DNA of 23,932 bases from an uncultured Lachnospiraceae bacterium (GTDB lineage: Bacteria; Bacillota; Clostridia; Lachnospirales; Lachnospiraceae): contig CARQVR010000051.1 of the NCBI GenBank assembly GCA_949051815.1, positions 1-23,932 of the forward strand, in the 5' to 3' direction. This document shows, one piece after another, positions 13,840-21,415 of the stretch. The notes below the pieces were generated by a model. The model searched no databases. It was given only the letters and a program-made list of their open reading frames with translations, and was not told the DNA's origin. Both the position numbers and the translations under genes were made by a program. The number at the start of each line of letters is the position of its first letter. Position 1 is the first letter of the stretch.

Positions 13840-13866
13840 GAGCAGATCTCTTGGTCTGCTCTTTTT
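13840..13866 (+). terminator. Intrinsic terminator after zapA
   Basis: GAGCAGATC (13840-13848) pairs with GGTCTGCTC (13853-13861), including one G-T wobble, around a TCTT loop and followed by TTTTT. Expression of the U32 gene then needs read-through or a promoter I cannot see. Confidence 0.85.
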
Positions 13867-13906
13867 ACTCGACAGGAAATTGCGGCACAAGAAGCGGAGA
13901 GACGAT

Positions 13907-16432
13907 ATGGGAGATCATGTGGAGCTGCTTGCTCCGGCGGGGAGCTACGAGGCATTTACAGGCGCGCTGAACGCCGGTGCGGATGCGGTATATCTGGGCG
14001 GTCAGCAGTTCAGCGCCCGGGCGTACGCGGATAATTTCACGACAGAGGAGATGATCCGCGCGCTCCGGTCTGCCCATTTTTACGGAAAAAAGATTTATCT
14101 GACGGTAAATACGCTCTTAAAGGAGCGGGAGCTGGCGTCTTTGTACGAGTATCTGGCGCCCTTTTATGAGGCGGGACTTGACGGCGTGATCGTGCAGGAC
14201 TTCGGGGTCTTTTGTTATATCAGGGAGCATTTTCCCGGACTGCCTCTGCATGTGAGCACCCAGATGACGGTAACAGGGGTGCGGGGCGCGTCGCTTTTAA
14301 AGGAACAGGGTGCAGTCCGCATCGTTCCGGCCAGAGAGCTTTCTCTGGAAGAGGTGGGAAAAATCCGGGAGGAAGCGGGCGTGGAGGTGGAATGCTTTAT
14401 CCACGGCGCCATGTGCTATTCCTATTCGGGACAGTGTCTGTTCAGCAGTATTTTGGGCGGCCGGAGCGGAAACCGGGGTCGGTGCGCCCAGCCATGCAGA
14501 CTGCCCTATGAGATTTACGACGGAAAAAAGAAGCTTTCCGGGAGCGGCTATCCTTTAAGCCTGAAAGATATGTGCACGCTTGCGTATCTGCCTGCGCTTC
14601 TGGAGTCGGGAATCGACTCCTTTAAGATCGAGGGACGGATGAAACGGCCCGAGTACGCGGCAGGCGTGACGGCGGTGTACCGTAAGTATATCGATCTCTA
14701 TTACAGAGAGGGAGCGGCCGGTTACCGGGTGGAGCAGGAAGACATGGACATGCTCCGCCGTCTCTATATCCGCAGCGAGATTCAGACAGGGTACTATGAG
14801 CGGCATAACGGAAAAGAAATGATTACGCTGGAAAAGCCCGGATATGAGAGTGGCGACGAGACGCTGCTTTCGGAAATACGGGAAACGTATATCAGAGAGC
14901 CGGAGAAAATGCCGGTGCGGATGAAGGCGTCGGTGAAAGTGGGGGAACCCTTGCGGCTGCACGTTGAAGCGGCGGTCGGAGCGGGAGGCAGTCTGCCGGA
15001 GAAGCCGGATCTGCCTGATGATATCCGGAAAAGTCCGGAGAAGCCGGATCTGCCTGATGATATCCGGAAAAGTCCGGCAAAGACGGCGCGTCTTGCGGCT
15101 GCGGTGACAGGCGAGACTGTCCAATATGCGAAAAATGCGCCTCTTTCTGCAGAGGAAGTAAAAAAACGGCTCTGCAAGACTGGGGACAGCCTTCTGACGG
15201 TGAAAGACTGTGAGATTTCCATGGAAGGGGCGTGTTTTGTTCCGGTCCGGGGGTTAAACGAGCTGCGGCGGTCGGCTGTGGAGGCTTTTGAGCGTGCCGT
15301 GACAAAGAGCCGGAGGACAGCGCTTGAGGCGGTGGCGGCAGAGAGCCGGAGGACGGCGTTTGAGGCGGTGGCGGCAGAAAGCCGTGGGGCAGCGTTTGAG
15401 GCGGCCATGACGGAGAGCGGCGGGATCACGGATCAGGAGGCGGTTTCTGCCCTTGAGAGAGGGTCTGATGGGAAGAAAGAGATCGACCGACCAAGTCAGT
15501 CCAGCAGACGGGATGAACCGATATGGACTATGGCAGAGCAGCCGGAGGACAAACGGCCGGATCTGAAAAAACCGGCACAAATGCAGGCTGTCGACGTGAC
15601 GGTCAGCGACTGCGGACAACTGCGTGCCGTTCTTAAGTGGGGCGGGTGCAGACGGATTTATGTGGAGAGCGGCCTGTTTCTGGATTCGTTTGAGGAGATC
15701 AGGGGGCTTGCGGAAGAATACGCAAAGAGGTCGGATGCGGGAAAAAGACCGGATTTTTATGTGGCGCTACCCTATATTCTGCGGGAGAGGGACGAGGGTT
15801 ATCTGCGGCGGCTGGAGGAGACGTTAAGGCAGGCCGGGGCTTTTGTGAAGGGTTTTCTGGTCCGCAGTCTGGAGGGACTGGCATGGGCGCAGATAGTTTC
15901 TAAAGACAGAGGGAATGGTCCGGCGGCTTACGGGATGGTACCGGATGCGGGACTATACTGTTTTAATGCGGAGGCGCTGCGGTTTTTTCAGGATTTCACG
16001 GCGGAGATTACGCTGCCCTATGAACTGAACGCGGGGGAGGCGGCCCACCTTGTCCGCAGGGCGGGGGCGCACGGGAAGCGCGCAAGCCTGATTGCTTACA
16101 GCCGGATTCCTATGATGATTACGGCGAACTGCCTGCGAAAAACTGCGGGGATATGCAGCGCGGGAGAGGGAAAAAAGCGGCCGTTTATGCTAAAGGATCG
16201 TCTGGGGAGTACATTTCCGGTGGAGATAAATTGCGATCACTGTTATAATATCATATATAATTGTGTGCCTTACTCCCTGCACGGGGCGAAAAAGGAGCGG
16301 GAAAGGATTGGCGCGGATGCGCTGCGCTATGATTTTACCATGGAGGACGGGGCGCAGTGCGCAGAGATTTTAGAGGGGAAGGTACCATTTTCTGACTATA
16401 CGACCGGACATTGCAAGAGAGGTGTCGAGTAA
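13907..16432 (+). CDS. U32 family protein with DUF3656, RlhA-like (tRNA/rRNA hydroxylation type)
   Basis: The protein has 841 aa. The U32 domain begins VELLAPAGSYEAFTGALNAGA; the signature ECFIHGAMCYSYSGQC is at about 162-177. Cys170, Cys177, Cys193 (or 197) and Cys223 match the spacing of the [4Fe-4S] ligands known in UbiU/TrhP-type U32 proteins. A DUF3656-like part (LSAEEVKKRLCKTGDSLLTVKD to PVRGLNELRR) and a Cys-containing C-terminal domain (ITANCLRK, INCDHCYNIIYNC) make it similar to E. coli RlhA (about 650 aa), which hydroxylates 23S rRNA C2501. Protease naming is historical. The extra length comes from repeat-bearing linkers (residues 364-389 and 468-503). The start at 13907 has GGAGA 6 nt upstream; an in-frame TTG at 13880 is less likely. 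Confidence 0.88.
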   Translation: MGDHVELLAPAGSYEAFTGALNAGADAVYLGGQQFSARAYADNFTTEEMIRALRSAHFYGKKIYLTVNTLLKERELASLYEYLAPFYEAGLDGVIVQDFGVFCYIREHFPGLPLHVSTQMTVTGVRGASLLKEQGAVRIVPARELSLEEVGKIREEAGVEVECFIHGAMCYSYSGQCLFSSILGGRSGNRGRCAQPCRLPYEIYDGKKKLSGSGYPLSLKDMCTLAYLPALLESGIDSFKIEGRMKRPEYAAGVTAVYRKYIDLYYREGAAGYRVEQEDMDMLRRLYIRSEIQTGYYERHNGKEMITLEKPGYESGDETLLSEIRETYIREPEKMPVRMKASVKVGEPLRLHVEAAVGAGGSLPEKPDLPDDIRKSPEKPDLPDDIRKSPAKTARLAAAVTGETVQYAKNAPLSAEEVKKRLCKTGDSLLTVKDCEISMEGACFVPVRGLNELRRSAVEAFERAVTKSRRTALEAVAAESRRTAFEAVAAESRGAAFEAAMTESGGITDQEAVSALERGSDGKKEIDRPSQSSRRDEPIWTMAEQPEDKRPDLKKPAQMQAVDVTVSDCGQLRAVLKWGGCRRIYVESGLFLDSFEEIRGLAEEYAKRSDAGKRPDFYVALPYILRERDEGYLRRLEETLRQAGAFVKGFLVRSLEGLAWAQIVSKDRGNGPAAYGMVPDAGLYCFNAEALRFFQDFTAEITLPYELNAGEAAHLVRRAGAHGKRASLIAYSRIPMMITANCLRKTAGICSAGEGKKRPFMLKDRLGSTFPVEINCDHCYNIIYNCVPYSLHGAKKERERIGADALRYDFTMEDGAQCAEILEGKVPFSDYTTGHCKRGVE
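14996..15073 (+). repeat. Perfect tandem duplication, 2 x 39 bp, in the U32 gene
   Basis: Units 14996-15034 and 15035-15073 are identical and encode EKPDLPDDIRKSP twice, in frame. A third CCGG start follows. It lies in a hydrophilic loop of the DUF3656 region. Confidence 0.95.
15308..15415 (+). repeat. Tandem 36-bp repeat, 3 units, in the U32 gene
   Basis: Units 15308-15343, 15344-15379 and 15380-15415 encode RRTALEAVAAES, RRTAFEAVAAES and RGAAFEAAMTES (reading from the Ser codon). The first two are nearly identical in DNA; the third has drifted. The repeats form a probable helical Ala-rich linker between DUF3656 and the C-terminal domain. Confidence 0.92.
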
Positions 16433-16446
16433 TAGTAATGCGTAAT

Positions 16447-16460
16447 GTGCGAAGTCGCAC
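16447..16460. repeat. Small hairpin between U32 and SEDS genes
   Basis: GTGCGA-AG-TCGCAC is a perfect 6-bp stem with a 2-nt loop in the 85-bp spacer. No T-run follows, so it is not a clear terminator. Confidence 0.45.
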
Positions 16461-16517
16461 TGGGAGAATGCATACAAATCAGCGTTTTCTGTGCTGTATG
16501 GAATATAGGTGGTAATG

Positions 16518-17918
16518 ATGGAGCTGTATATCACAGAGCTTTCTAAATATTTTATAACACTGTTTATTGCCTGCTATACGCTGGAGTGCTTTCTGGTATT
16601 CCGGTTTCAGGAGGAGGAGCGGCGAAGGGCCGGGTATTTCCGCCAGAACATCTGGATGTTTCTGGTGCATTTTTCGTGTTTTCTTGTGATCTGCTTTGAG
16701 ACGGGGAAGATTGAGTATCTGCTTTTTTATGTGCTGCAGCAGATCCTGCTTTTTTCGACGGTCATGCTGTTTCGCATGATTTATCCGAAAGGCAATCTTC
16801 TCATCATCAACAATATGTGTATGCTTTTGAGCATCGGTTTTGTAATTCTGACAAGACTGTCCTATGAGCGGGCGATCAAGCAGTTTTTTATCGTGACGGC
16901 CTCCATCATCATCGGCATGGCGGTTCCGTTCTTTATACGCAATCTGAAATTTTTAAAGAGCCTGACGTGGGCGTATGCGGGGGTGGGCATTGCAGCATTG
17001 GGAGTGGTGCTGATTCTCGGCTCGGTCACCTACGGCTCGAAAATCTCCTACTCGCTGGCAGGAATCACGTTCCAGCCTTCGGAGTTTGTGAAGATTCTTT
17101 TCGTCTTTTTTGTGGCAAGCGCATTCAGCGAGACAAGGGATTTTCTGCGGGTCGCTGTGACAGCCGTGCTGGCGGGCGCCCATGTACTGATTCTGGCAGC
17201 CTCCAAGGATCTGGGAAGCGCACTGATTTTCTTTGTGGTGTATGTGCTTATGGTGTTTATCGCCACGGGCAGATGGATCTATCTGTTTCTGGGGGCGGCT
17301 GGCGGCGCAGGGGCGGCGGTCGTTGCTTATCAGATGTTTTCCCATGTGCAGGTGCGCGTACAGGCGTGGCGGGATCCGTTTAGCTGCATCGACGACGCGG
17401 GGTTTCAGATTACCCAGTCTTTGTTTGGCATCAGCAGCGGCGGGTGGTTCGGACTCGGGCTGTTTCGGGGAAATCCCACTTCGATTCCGCTTGTGGAGGC
17501 GGATTTTGTCTTTTCGGCGGTGGCGGAGGAGCTGGGGATTCTCTTTTCCATGTGCCTGATTCTGATCTGCATCAGCAGCTTTATCATGTGCATGAACATT
17601 GCATTAAAATTGCAGGACCGGTTTTACAGGCTGATCGCTTTCGGGCTGGGTGTGACCTATATTTTTCAGGTGTTTCTGACCATCGGCGGGGGAACCAAGT
17701 TTATTCCCATGACGGGTGTGACGCTGCCCTTTATCAGTTATGGCGGCAGTTCGGTATTGACTACATTAGTCATATTCTTTATCATAGAGGGACTTTATAT
17801 CATCAGACGGGACGAAGGAGAAAGACGTGCCAAGAACAGAAAACGAAAAACCAGAAAGAAGAGAGAGCGGGGAATGGGAGACGAACCGCAGGACAGGGAA
17901 GAAGAGGAAGAAGCGTAA
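16518..17918 (+). CDS. FtsW/RodA/SpoVE family SEDS protein (peptidoglycan polymerase)
   Basis: A 466-aa, polytopic membrane protein. The core is diagnostic: ITFQPSEFVKILFVFF, then AASKDLGSALIFFVVY, FQITQSLFGISSGGWFGLGLF, EADFVFSAVAEELG and the C-terminal PMTGVTLPFISYGGSS. SEDS proteins polymerise lipid II glycan strands with a class B PBP partner, which is the next gene. The N-terminus has about four extra helices before the core, as in the longer SEDS proteins of Clostridia. It could be the divisome FtsW, a RodA, or a sporulation SpoVE; zapA nearby favours division but does not settle it. ATG 16518 is chosen because AGGTGG (16507-16512) is 5 nt upstream. The highly charged tail ending EEEEEA overlaps the PBP gene by 92 bp. 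Confidence 0.92.
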   Translation: MELYITELSKYFITLFIACYTLECFLVFRFQEEERRRAGYFRQNIWMFLVHFSCFLVICFETGKIEYLLFYVLQQILLFSTVMLFRMIYPKGNLLIINNMCMLLSIGFVILTRLSYERAIKQFFIVTASIIIGMAVPFFIRNLKFLKSLTWAYAGVGIAALGVVLILGSVTYGSKISYSLAGITFQPSEFVKILFVFFVASAFSETRDFLRVAVTAVLAGAHVLILAASKDLGSALIFFVVYVLMVFIATGRWIYLFLGAAGGAGAAVVAYQMFSHVQVRVQAWRDPFSCIDDAGFQITQSLFGISSGGWFGLGLFRGNPTSIPLVEADFVFSAVAEELGILFSMCLILICISSFIMCMNIALKLQDRFYRLIAFGLGVTYIFQVFLTIGGGTKFIPMTGVTLPFISYGGSSVLTTLVIFFIIEGLYIIRRDEGERRAKNRKRKTRKKRERGMGDEPQDREEEEEA

Positions 17919-19314
17919 CCGGCAGATTATGACAGTTACGTGGTTCTTTGTAGGCCTGTTTTTTGTGATGATGGGCTATACATGCCATTATGCGGTCACG
18001 CACAGACAGTCGCTGATGAATAACAGTTATAACAGCAGACAGGAAATCCTGGTTGCCCAGAACAGCAGGGGCACTATTTACGCGGCAGGCGGCCAGATTC
18101 TGGCGGAGACGGCGACGGATGAGGAGGGGGAGGAGATCAGGGTATATCCCTACGCCAATATGTTTTCCCACGCGGTGGGCTATGCTTCCAACGGCAAGTA
18201 CGGCATAGAGGCGCAGGCGAATTATTATCTGATCAACTCAAACACCAGACTGTCGGGGAAGGTTGCCAACGACGTGGCTGGCGAAAAGTATCCGGGTGAC
18301 AGCGTGATAACCACGCTGGACGTGGATCTGCAGCAGATTGCCTATGACTCTCTCGGCATCTACAGCGGGGCCGTGATCGTGTCGGAGCCGTCCACGGGGC
18401 GGATTCTTGCCATGGTGTCGAAACCGGACTTTGATCCGAACGAAATCAACGCGATCTGGGACGGGCTGATCGCCGACAAGGAGAGCAGCGTTTTGTTAAA
18501 CCGGGTGACACAGGGATTATATCCGCCCGGTTCCACCTTTAAGATTGTGACGGCGCTGGAATATATCAGGGAAAACATTGACTCGTATAGTCAGTTTAAA
18601 TTCCAGTGTAACGGCCGGTTCACCCAGGGGGAGGAGCGGATCAACTGTTACCACGGTACGGCACACGGAAGCGAGGATTTTTCCAAGGCTTTCGCGAAAT
18701 CGTGCAACTCTGCCTTCGCCAGCATAGGTCTTTCGCTTGACAGGGAGAAATTCGGGGATACGTTAGATGACCTTTTGTTTAACAGGGAGCTTAAGGTAGA
18801 CTTTGCCTATAATCAGAGTAAGCTGGCCATCGATGCGGATACTTCGGATGCGGATGTGATGCAGGCGGCTATCGGACAGGGAACCACACAGATGACGCCG
18901 TTACAGTTAAACATGATCACCTGCGCCATCGCAAACGAGGGCATGTTGATGAAGCCGTATCTTTTAGAGAAGGTGGAGACCAGCGACAAAACGGTGGTAA
19001 AGCAGTTTTCGCCGGACTCTTATAAGCGGCTTATGAGTAAGGAAGAGGCGCAGATTATGACGGGGCTGATGGAGGAAGTGGTGAAGAGCGGCACGGGTAC
19101 AAAGCTTTCCGGCCTTTCCTACACGGCGGCGGGAAAGACCGGATCTGCGGAATACAATAAAGTCAAGACAGACTCCCACGCATGGTTTACCGGCTTCGCT
19201 CCTGCAGAGGAGCCGCAGGTGTGCGTGACGATCATCATAGAAGGGGCGGGCAGCGGCGGTGACTATGCCGTGCCCATTGCGAAGCGTATTCTGGACGCCT
19301 GCTTTGCGGAGTGA
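17827..19314 (+). CDS. Class B penicillin-binding protein (transpeptidase)
   Basis: The protein has 495 aa. A basic cytoplasmic tail, one transmembrane segment (about 35-55) and a short linker precede the transpeptidase domain. Catalytic motifs: S236-T-F-K (PPGSTFKIVT), S292-C-N and K437-T-G (AAGKTGSAEY). It lacks a long N-terminal pedestal, like the PbpA type of short class B PBPs. It crosslinks peptidoglycan and should work with the SEDS polymerase encoded just upstream. GTG 17827 is chosen because AAGGAG (17815-17820) is 6 nt upstream; the next in-frame ATG (17929) has no SD and would delete the basic tail. Its stop is 10 bp from the stop of the convergent HD-GYP gene, with no terminator visible between them. 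Confidence 0.93.
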   Translation: MPRTENEKPERRESGEWETNRRTGKKRKKRNRQIMTVTWFFVGLFFVMMGYTCHYAVTHRQSLMNNSYNSRQEILVAQNSRGTIYAAGGQILAETATDEEGEEIRVYPYANMFSHAVGYASNGKYGIEAQANYYLINSNTRLSGKVANDVAGEKYPGDSVITTLDVDLQQIAYDSLGIYSGAVIVSEPSTGRILAMVSKPDFDPNEINAIWDGLIADKESSVLLNRVTQGLYPPGSTFKIVTALEYIRENIDSYSQFKFQCNGRFTQGEERINCYHGTAHGSEDFSKAFAKSCNSAFASIGLSLDREKFGDTLDDLLFNRELKVDFAYNQSKLAIDADTSDADVMQAAIGQGTTQMTPLQLNMITCAIANEGMLMKPYLLEKVETSDKTVVKQFSPDSYKRLMSKEEAQIMTGLMEEVVKSGTGTKLSGLSYTAAGKTGSAEYNKVKTDSHAWFTGFAPAEEPQVCVTIIIEGAGSGGDYAVPIAKRILDACFAE

Positions 19315-19324
19315 GGAAAAGTCT

Positions 19325-20386
19325 TTAAAATATGGCTGTTATTTTTAACTCCGGGTTGGATGACAGGTCGATGAAGCTTCCGTTTCCGCGTTTTAAGAGC
19401 GGCCTTGCCAGATTGTCCTTATTGATGGTAGTAACCACCGCTTCCTCGTCGTTGTTTAAGCGCACCGTGAAGCCGAGCTGGGTCGCTGCTATGTGGTAGA
19501 GAATCGGCTGCAGGATAGCCTTGTCGTATTTCTCATAGCCTTCCCGCTCGAAGTTTTCAATGACCTGGAAAGGATTGAGCGGCTGTCTGTAAGTGCGGGC
19601 GGAGGTCATGGCCTCGTAGGCGTCTATGACTGCTATGTATTTGGCGAAGACATTGATTTTGTCGCCCCGCAGCTTTGAGGGATAGCCGGAGCCGTCGCAG
19701 CGTTCATGGTGCTGGAGCGTGGCTTTGATGATGGCTTCGCCGATTTCAGGCTGGTCTTTCAACAGTTCAAACCCGAGCATGGTGTGGGTTTTCAGTTTGG
19801 TGTATTCCAGATCGGTCAGCTTCTCGGATTTCCAGAGAAGATCCTGCGGGAGTTTCAGTTTTCCGATATCGTAGAAGAAGCCGCACTGGACTAAGAGCAT
19901 CATGTCCTCCTGCGACAATTTCCACCAGGTGCCGAAAACGCCGGCGAGCAGCGCGGAGTTGAGACAGTGGGCGTGGGTCATGGCATCTTCCCTCGGCAGC
20001 ATATTGTAGAGGAAGTCGAGGAGTGATTCACCGGTTTTCGCGCAGGCGGCGATCTTCAGATAGATTTCTTTGAGCTGGCTGGTGCTTTTCCAGACGCCGG
20101 TTTCGGCGAAACGGTTCATCAGCTTGGCGTAGATGGGCATACAGTTGTTGTAGGTGAGCTGGAAGGTCTGAAATTCTTTGCTCAGGCGCACCTTCTCAAA
20201 GTGGGTGGTGGCGAAGTCAACCTCCTCCTTCACGGTAACGCAGATGATAGAGTGGTGTTCCAGCTTTTTCAGCACTTTTTTGTCTACCACGGTGTCCTTC
20301 GGAACAATCAGCTCGTTCTGGTAGCTGTAGATGTCCTCACCGATTATCATGCCGTCTTCCAGTGTCATGCGGGCTACATCTTTCAT
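19325..20386 (-). CDS. HD-GYP domain protein with altered HD dyad
   Basis: The protein has 353 aa. Residues 1-100 form an N-terminal region (MTLEDGMIIGEDIYSYQNELIV onward, here given in part) that resembles the short domain preceding many HD-GYP proteins. The HD-GYP domain keeps a first His (MTHAHCLNSALLAG), a His in KTHTMLGFELL, HH in QHHERC, DGSGYP at 231-236 and Asp in AVIDAYEAMTSARTYR. The usual HD of the HDIGK motif reads YDIGK (Tyr172, codon TAC at 19871-19873). HD-GYP enzymes hydrolyse cyclic-di-GMP with two or three metal ions, and this His is a ligand, so activity may be lost or altered. GGAGG lies 8 nt before the ATG; a good promoter is upstream. Confidence 0.9.
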   Translation of the reverse strand: MKDVARMTLEDGMIIGEDIYSYQNELIVPKDTVVDKKVLKKLEHHSIICVTVKEEVDFATTHFEKVRLSKEFQTFQLTYNNCMPIYAKLMNRFAETGVWKSTSQLKEIYLKIAACAKTGESLLDFLYNMLPREDAMTHAHCLNSALLAGVFGTWWKLSQEDMMLLVQCGFFYDIGKLKLPQDLLWKSEKLTDLEYTKLKTHTMLGFELLKDQPEIGEAIIKATLQHHERCDGSGYPSKLRGDKINVFAKYIAVIDAYEAMTSARTYRQPLNPFQVIENFEREGYEKYDKAILQPILYHIAATQLGFTVRLNNDEEAVVTTINKDNLARPLLKRGNGSFIDLSSNPELKITAIF

Positions 20387-20412
20387 AAATAAATCCTCCG
20401 TTTCTGGTTTAT

Positions 20413-20440
20413 AGTATAAAACTTCTGGGGGAGAAGTCAA
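20413..20440 (-). promoter_or_regulatory. SigA promoter of the HD-GYP gene
   Basis: On the minus strand: TTGACT (20440-20435), 16-nt spacer, TATACT (20418-20413). The expected start is about 20 nt upstream of the ATG at 20386, leaving room for the GGAGG site. Confidence 0.75.
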
Positions 20441-20590
20441 TCATTTCTGCCGTATTATGGATAAAACGGCACGGAATGGTTACAATTCACACCACGCCAG
20501 ATTTCGTACTGATTTACAATTATTCAGTGTGAGTTGCAACGATGATGCACACAAAATGTCCAGAAACCGGCATTTTGGCGCTGGCTCCGA

Positions 20591-20613
20591 CACCATGCAG
20601 CAAGTGCATGGTG
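20591..20613. repeat. Perfect 9-bp inverted repeat
   Basis: CACCATGCA (20591-20599), 5-nt loop GCAAG, TGCATGGTG (20605-20613). There is no T-run on either strand, so it is more likely an operator or an RNA structural element than a terminator. Confidence 0.7.
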
Positions 20614-20723
20614 CGGGTGTGAAAAGTAACACGGAATGCACAAAAACCGGAATGAATTGAGACAAAAAAAGGCGGCATATTTCGGGCAAAGATCCGGAAA
20701 AATACGGCAGAAAGGCGGATAAC

Positions 20724-20897
20724 ATGAGTATTTGCGATACTTGCAGCAACTATCAGTACGATGAGGATTACGAGTATTATGTGTGTATGGTGGACCTGGA
20801 CGAGGACGATATGAGCCGGTTTTTGCGGGGCGGCAGCTTTTCATGCGCGTTCTACCAGCGCGATGACGAGTATGTGGTAGTGAGAAAGCAGATGTGA
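20724..20897 (+). CDS. DUF6472 family mini-protein, 57 aa, four Cys
   Basis: MSICDTCSNYQYDEDYEYY starts a very acidic protein with Cys4, Cys7, Cys21 and Cys41 and the ending EYVVVRKQM. The CxxC...C...C layout and the DEDYEYYVC / LDEDDM / FYQRDDEY pattern match my recollection of DUF6472, common in Lachnospiraceae. A small zinc- or metal-binding fold is plausible but unproven. A G-rich site (AGGCGGA) lies 4-5 nt before the ATG. It is followed 123 bp later by the 115-aa unknown gene. Confidence 0.8.
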   Translation: MSICDTCSNYQYDEDYEYYVCMVDLDEDDMSRFLRGGSFSCAFYQRDDEYVVVRKQM

Positions 20898-20920
20898 GGC
20901 GGTCTGAGGCGGCGCGGGAA

Positions 20921-20946
20921 ATTTCCCTGTCTTATTCAGGGGAAAT
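20921..20946. repeat. Hairpin after the DUF6472 gene
   Basis: ATTTCCCTG (20921-20929) pairs with CAGGGGAAAT (20937-20946) with one bulged G and a 7-nt loop. No T-run follows. A second small palindrome, GGGCA-AA-TGCCC, lies at 20983-20994. Either could shape the 5' UTR of the next gene; termination is not convincing. Confidence 0.4.
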
Positions 20947-21020
20947 GTGATAAACTATTTCCGATAGCAATGAACAGGGCAGGGGCAAATGCCCGGAGCT
21001 TAATTTTATAAGGAATCCGC

Positions 21021-21368
21021 ATGAATTTTTATAAAAATCTCTATATCGGGGATACTGTAAAAAAGCCCGAAAAGGCTATAAAGAAACTGAAACGCCACAA
21101 AAAGCAGCCGTGGCTTTATGTGATCGCCTACGACGGGGAGACGGACCGGCTTGCGGTGTATCACAGCCTGATGCTTTTACAGTGGTACTATAAGGAAAAT
21201 CCGCCCGGATGTATTGTCGGACTGGCAAACGGCAGGGAGGAAGCTTTTGACATGATCGAACGGATCGTGCAGGAATCGCTTGCCGCCACCGGCCATGCGC
21301 AGCTTGTCACGTATCTTTCGGGGATTGACCCGGAGAACTTTCAAAAGGCAAATACCCAGCGCAAATAA
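21021..21368 (+). CDS. Conserved hypothetical protein, 115 aa
   Basis: No named domain recognised. A basic N-terminal part (VKKPEKAIKKLKRHKKQP) is followed by an alternating strand/helix pattern (WLYVIAYDGETDRLAVYHSL, then PGCIVGLANGREEAFDMIERIVQESL), suggesting a small alpha/beta soluble protein. AAGGA lies 6 nt before the ATG. I recall similar proteins in other Lachnospiraceae, without any function. It is 47 bp upstream of the DUF2953 gene and may be cotranscribed with it. Confidence 0.8.
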   Translation: MNFYKNLYIGDTVKKPEKAIKKLKRHKKQPWLYVIAYDGETDRLAVYHSLMLLQWYYKENPPGCIVGLANGREEAFDMIERIVQESLAATGHAQLVTYLSGIDPENFQKANTQRK

Positions 21369-21415
21369 AAGACTGCTGCGACGGACGGTCTGAAACCGGA
21401 TTACTTGGAGACGAA

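Larger units (their letters stand above)
20387..20723. other. 337-bp intergenic region
   Basis: It holds the HD-GYP promoter (20413-20440), a partial inverted repeat (CAATTCACAC near 20483 and GTGTGAGTTG near 20527), a 24-bp segment (20549-20572) related to 9816-9839, and a perfect hairpin (20591-20613). I see no credible gene; open frames here have no SD and no recognisable product. The promoter of the plus-strand genes to the right is not obvious. Confidence 0.6.

Noticed and set aside
14996..15415. Short direct repeats of 36-39 bp, a size typical of CRISPR repeats
   Set aside because: They are head-to-tail with no spacers, in frame, and translate into repeated peptides inside a well-supported gene.
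13907..16432. Naming the U32 protein a secreted collagenase or peptidase
   Set aside because: There is no signal peptide, and the Cys pattern and DUF3656 part match iron-sulfur RNA-hydroxylation proteins; the peptidase label is historical.
19315..19324. Terminator between the PBP and HD-GYP genes
   Set aside because: Only 10 bp separate the stops and no hairpin with a T-run can be formed on either strand.
20457..20660. 67-codon plus-strand frame in the intergenic region
   Set aside because: No SD, no recognisable protein features, and it contains the inverted repeats.
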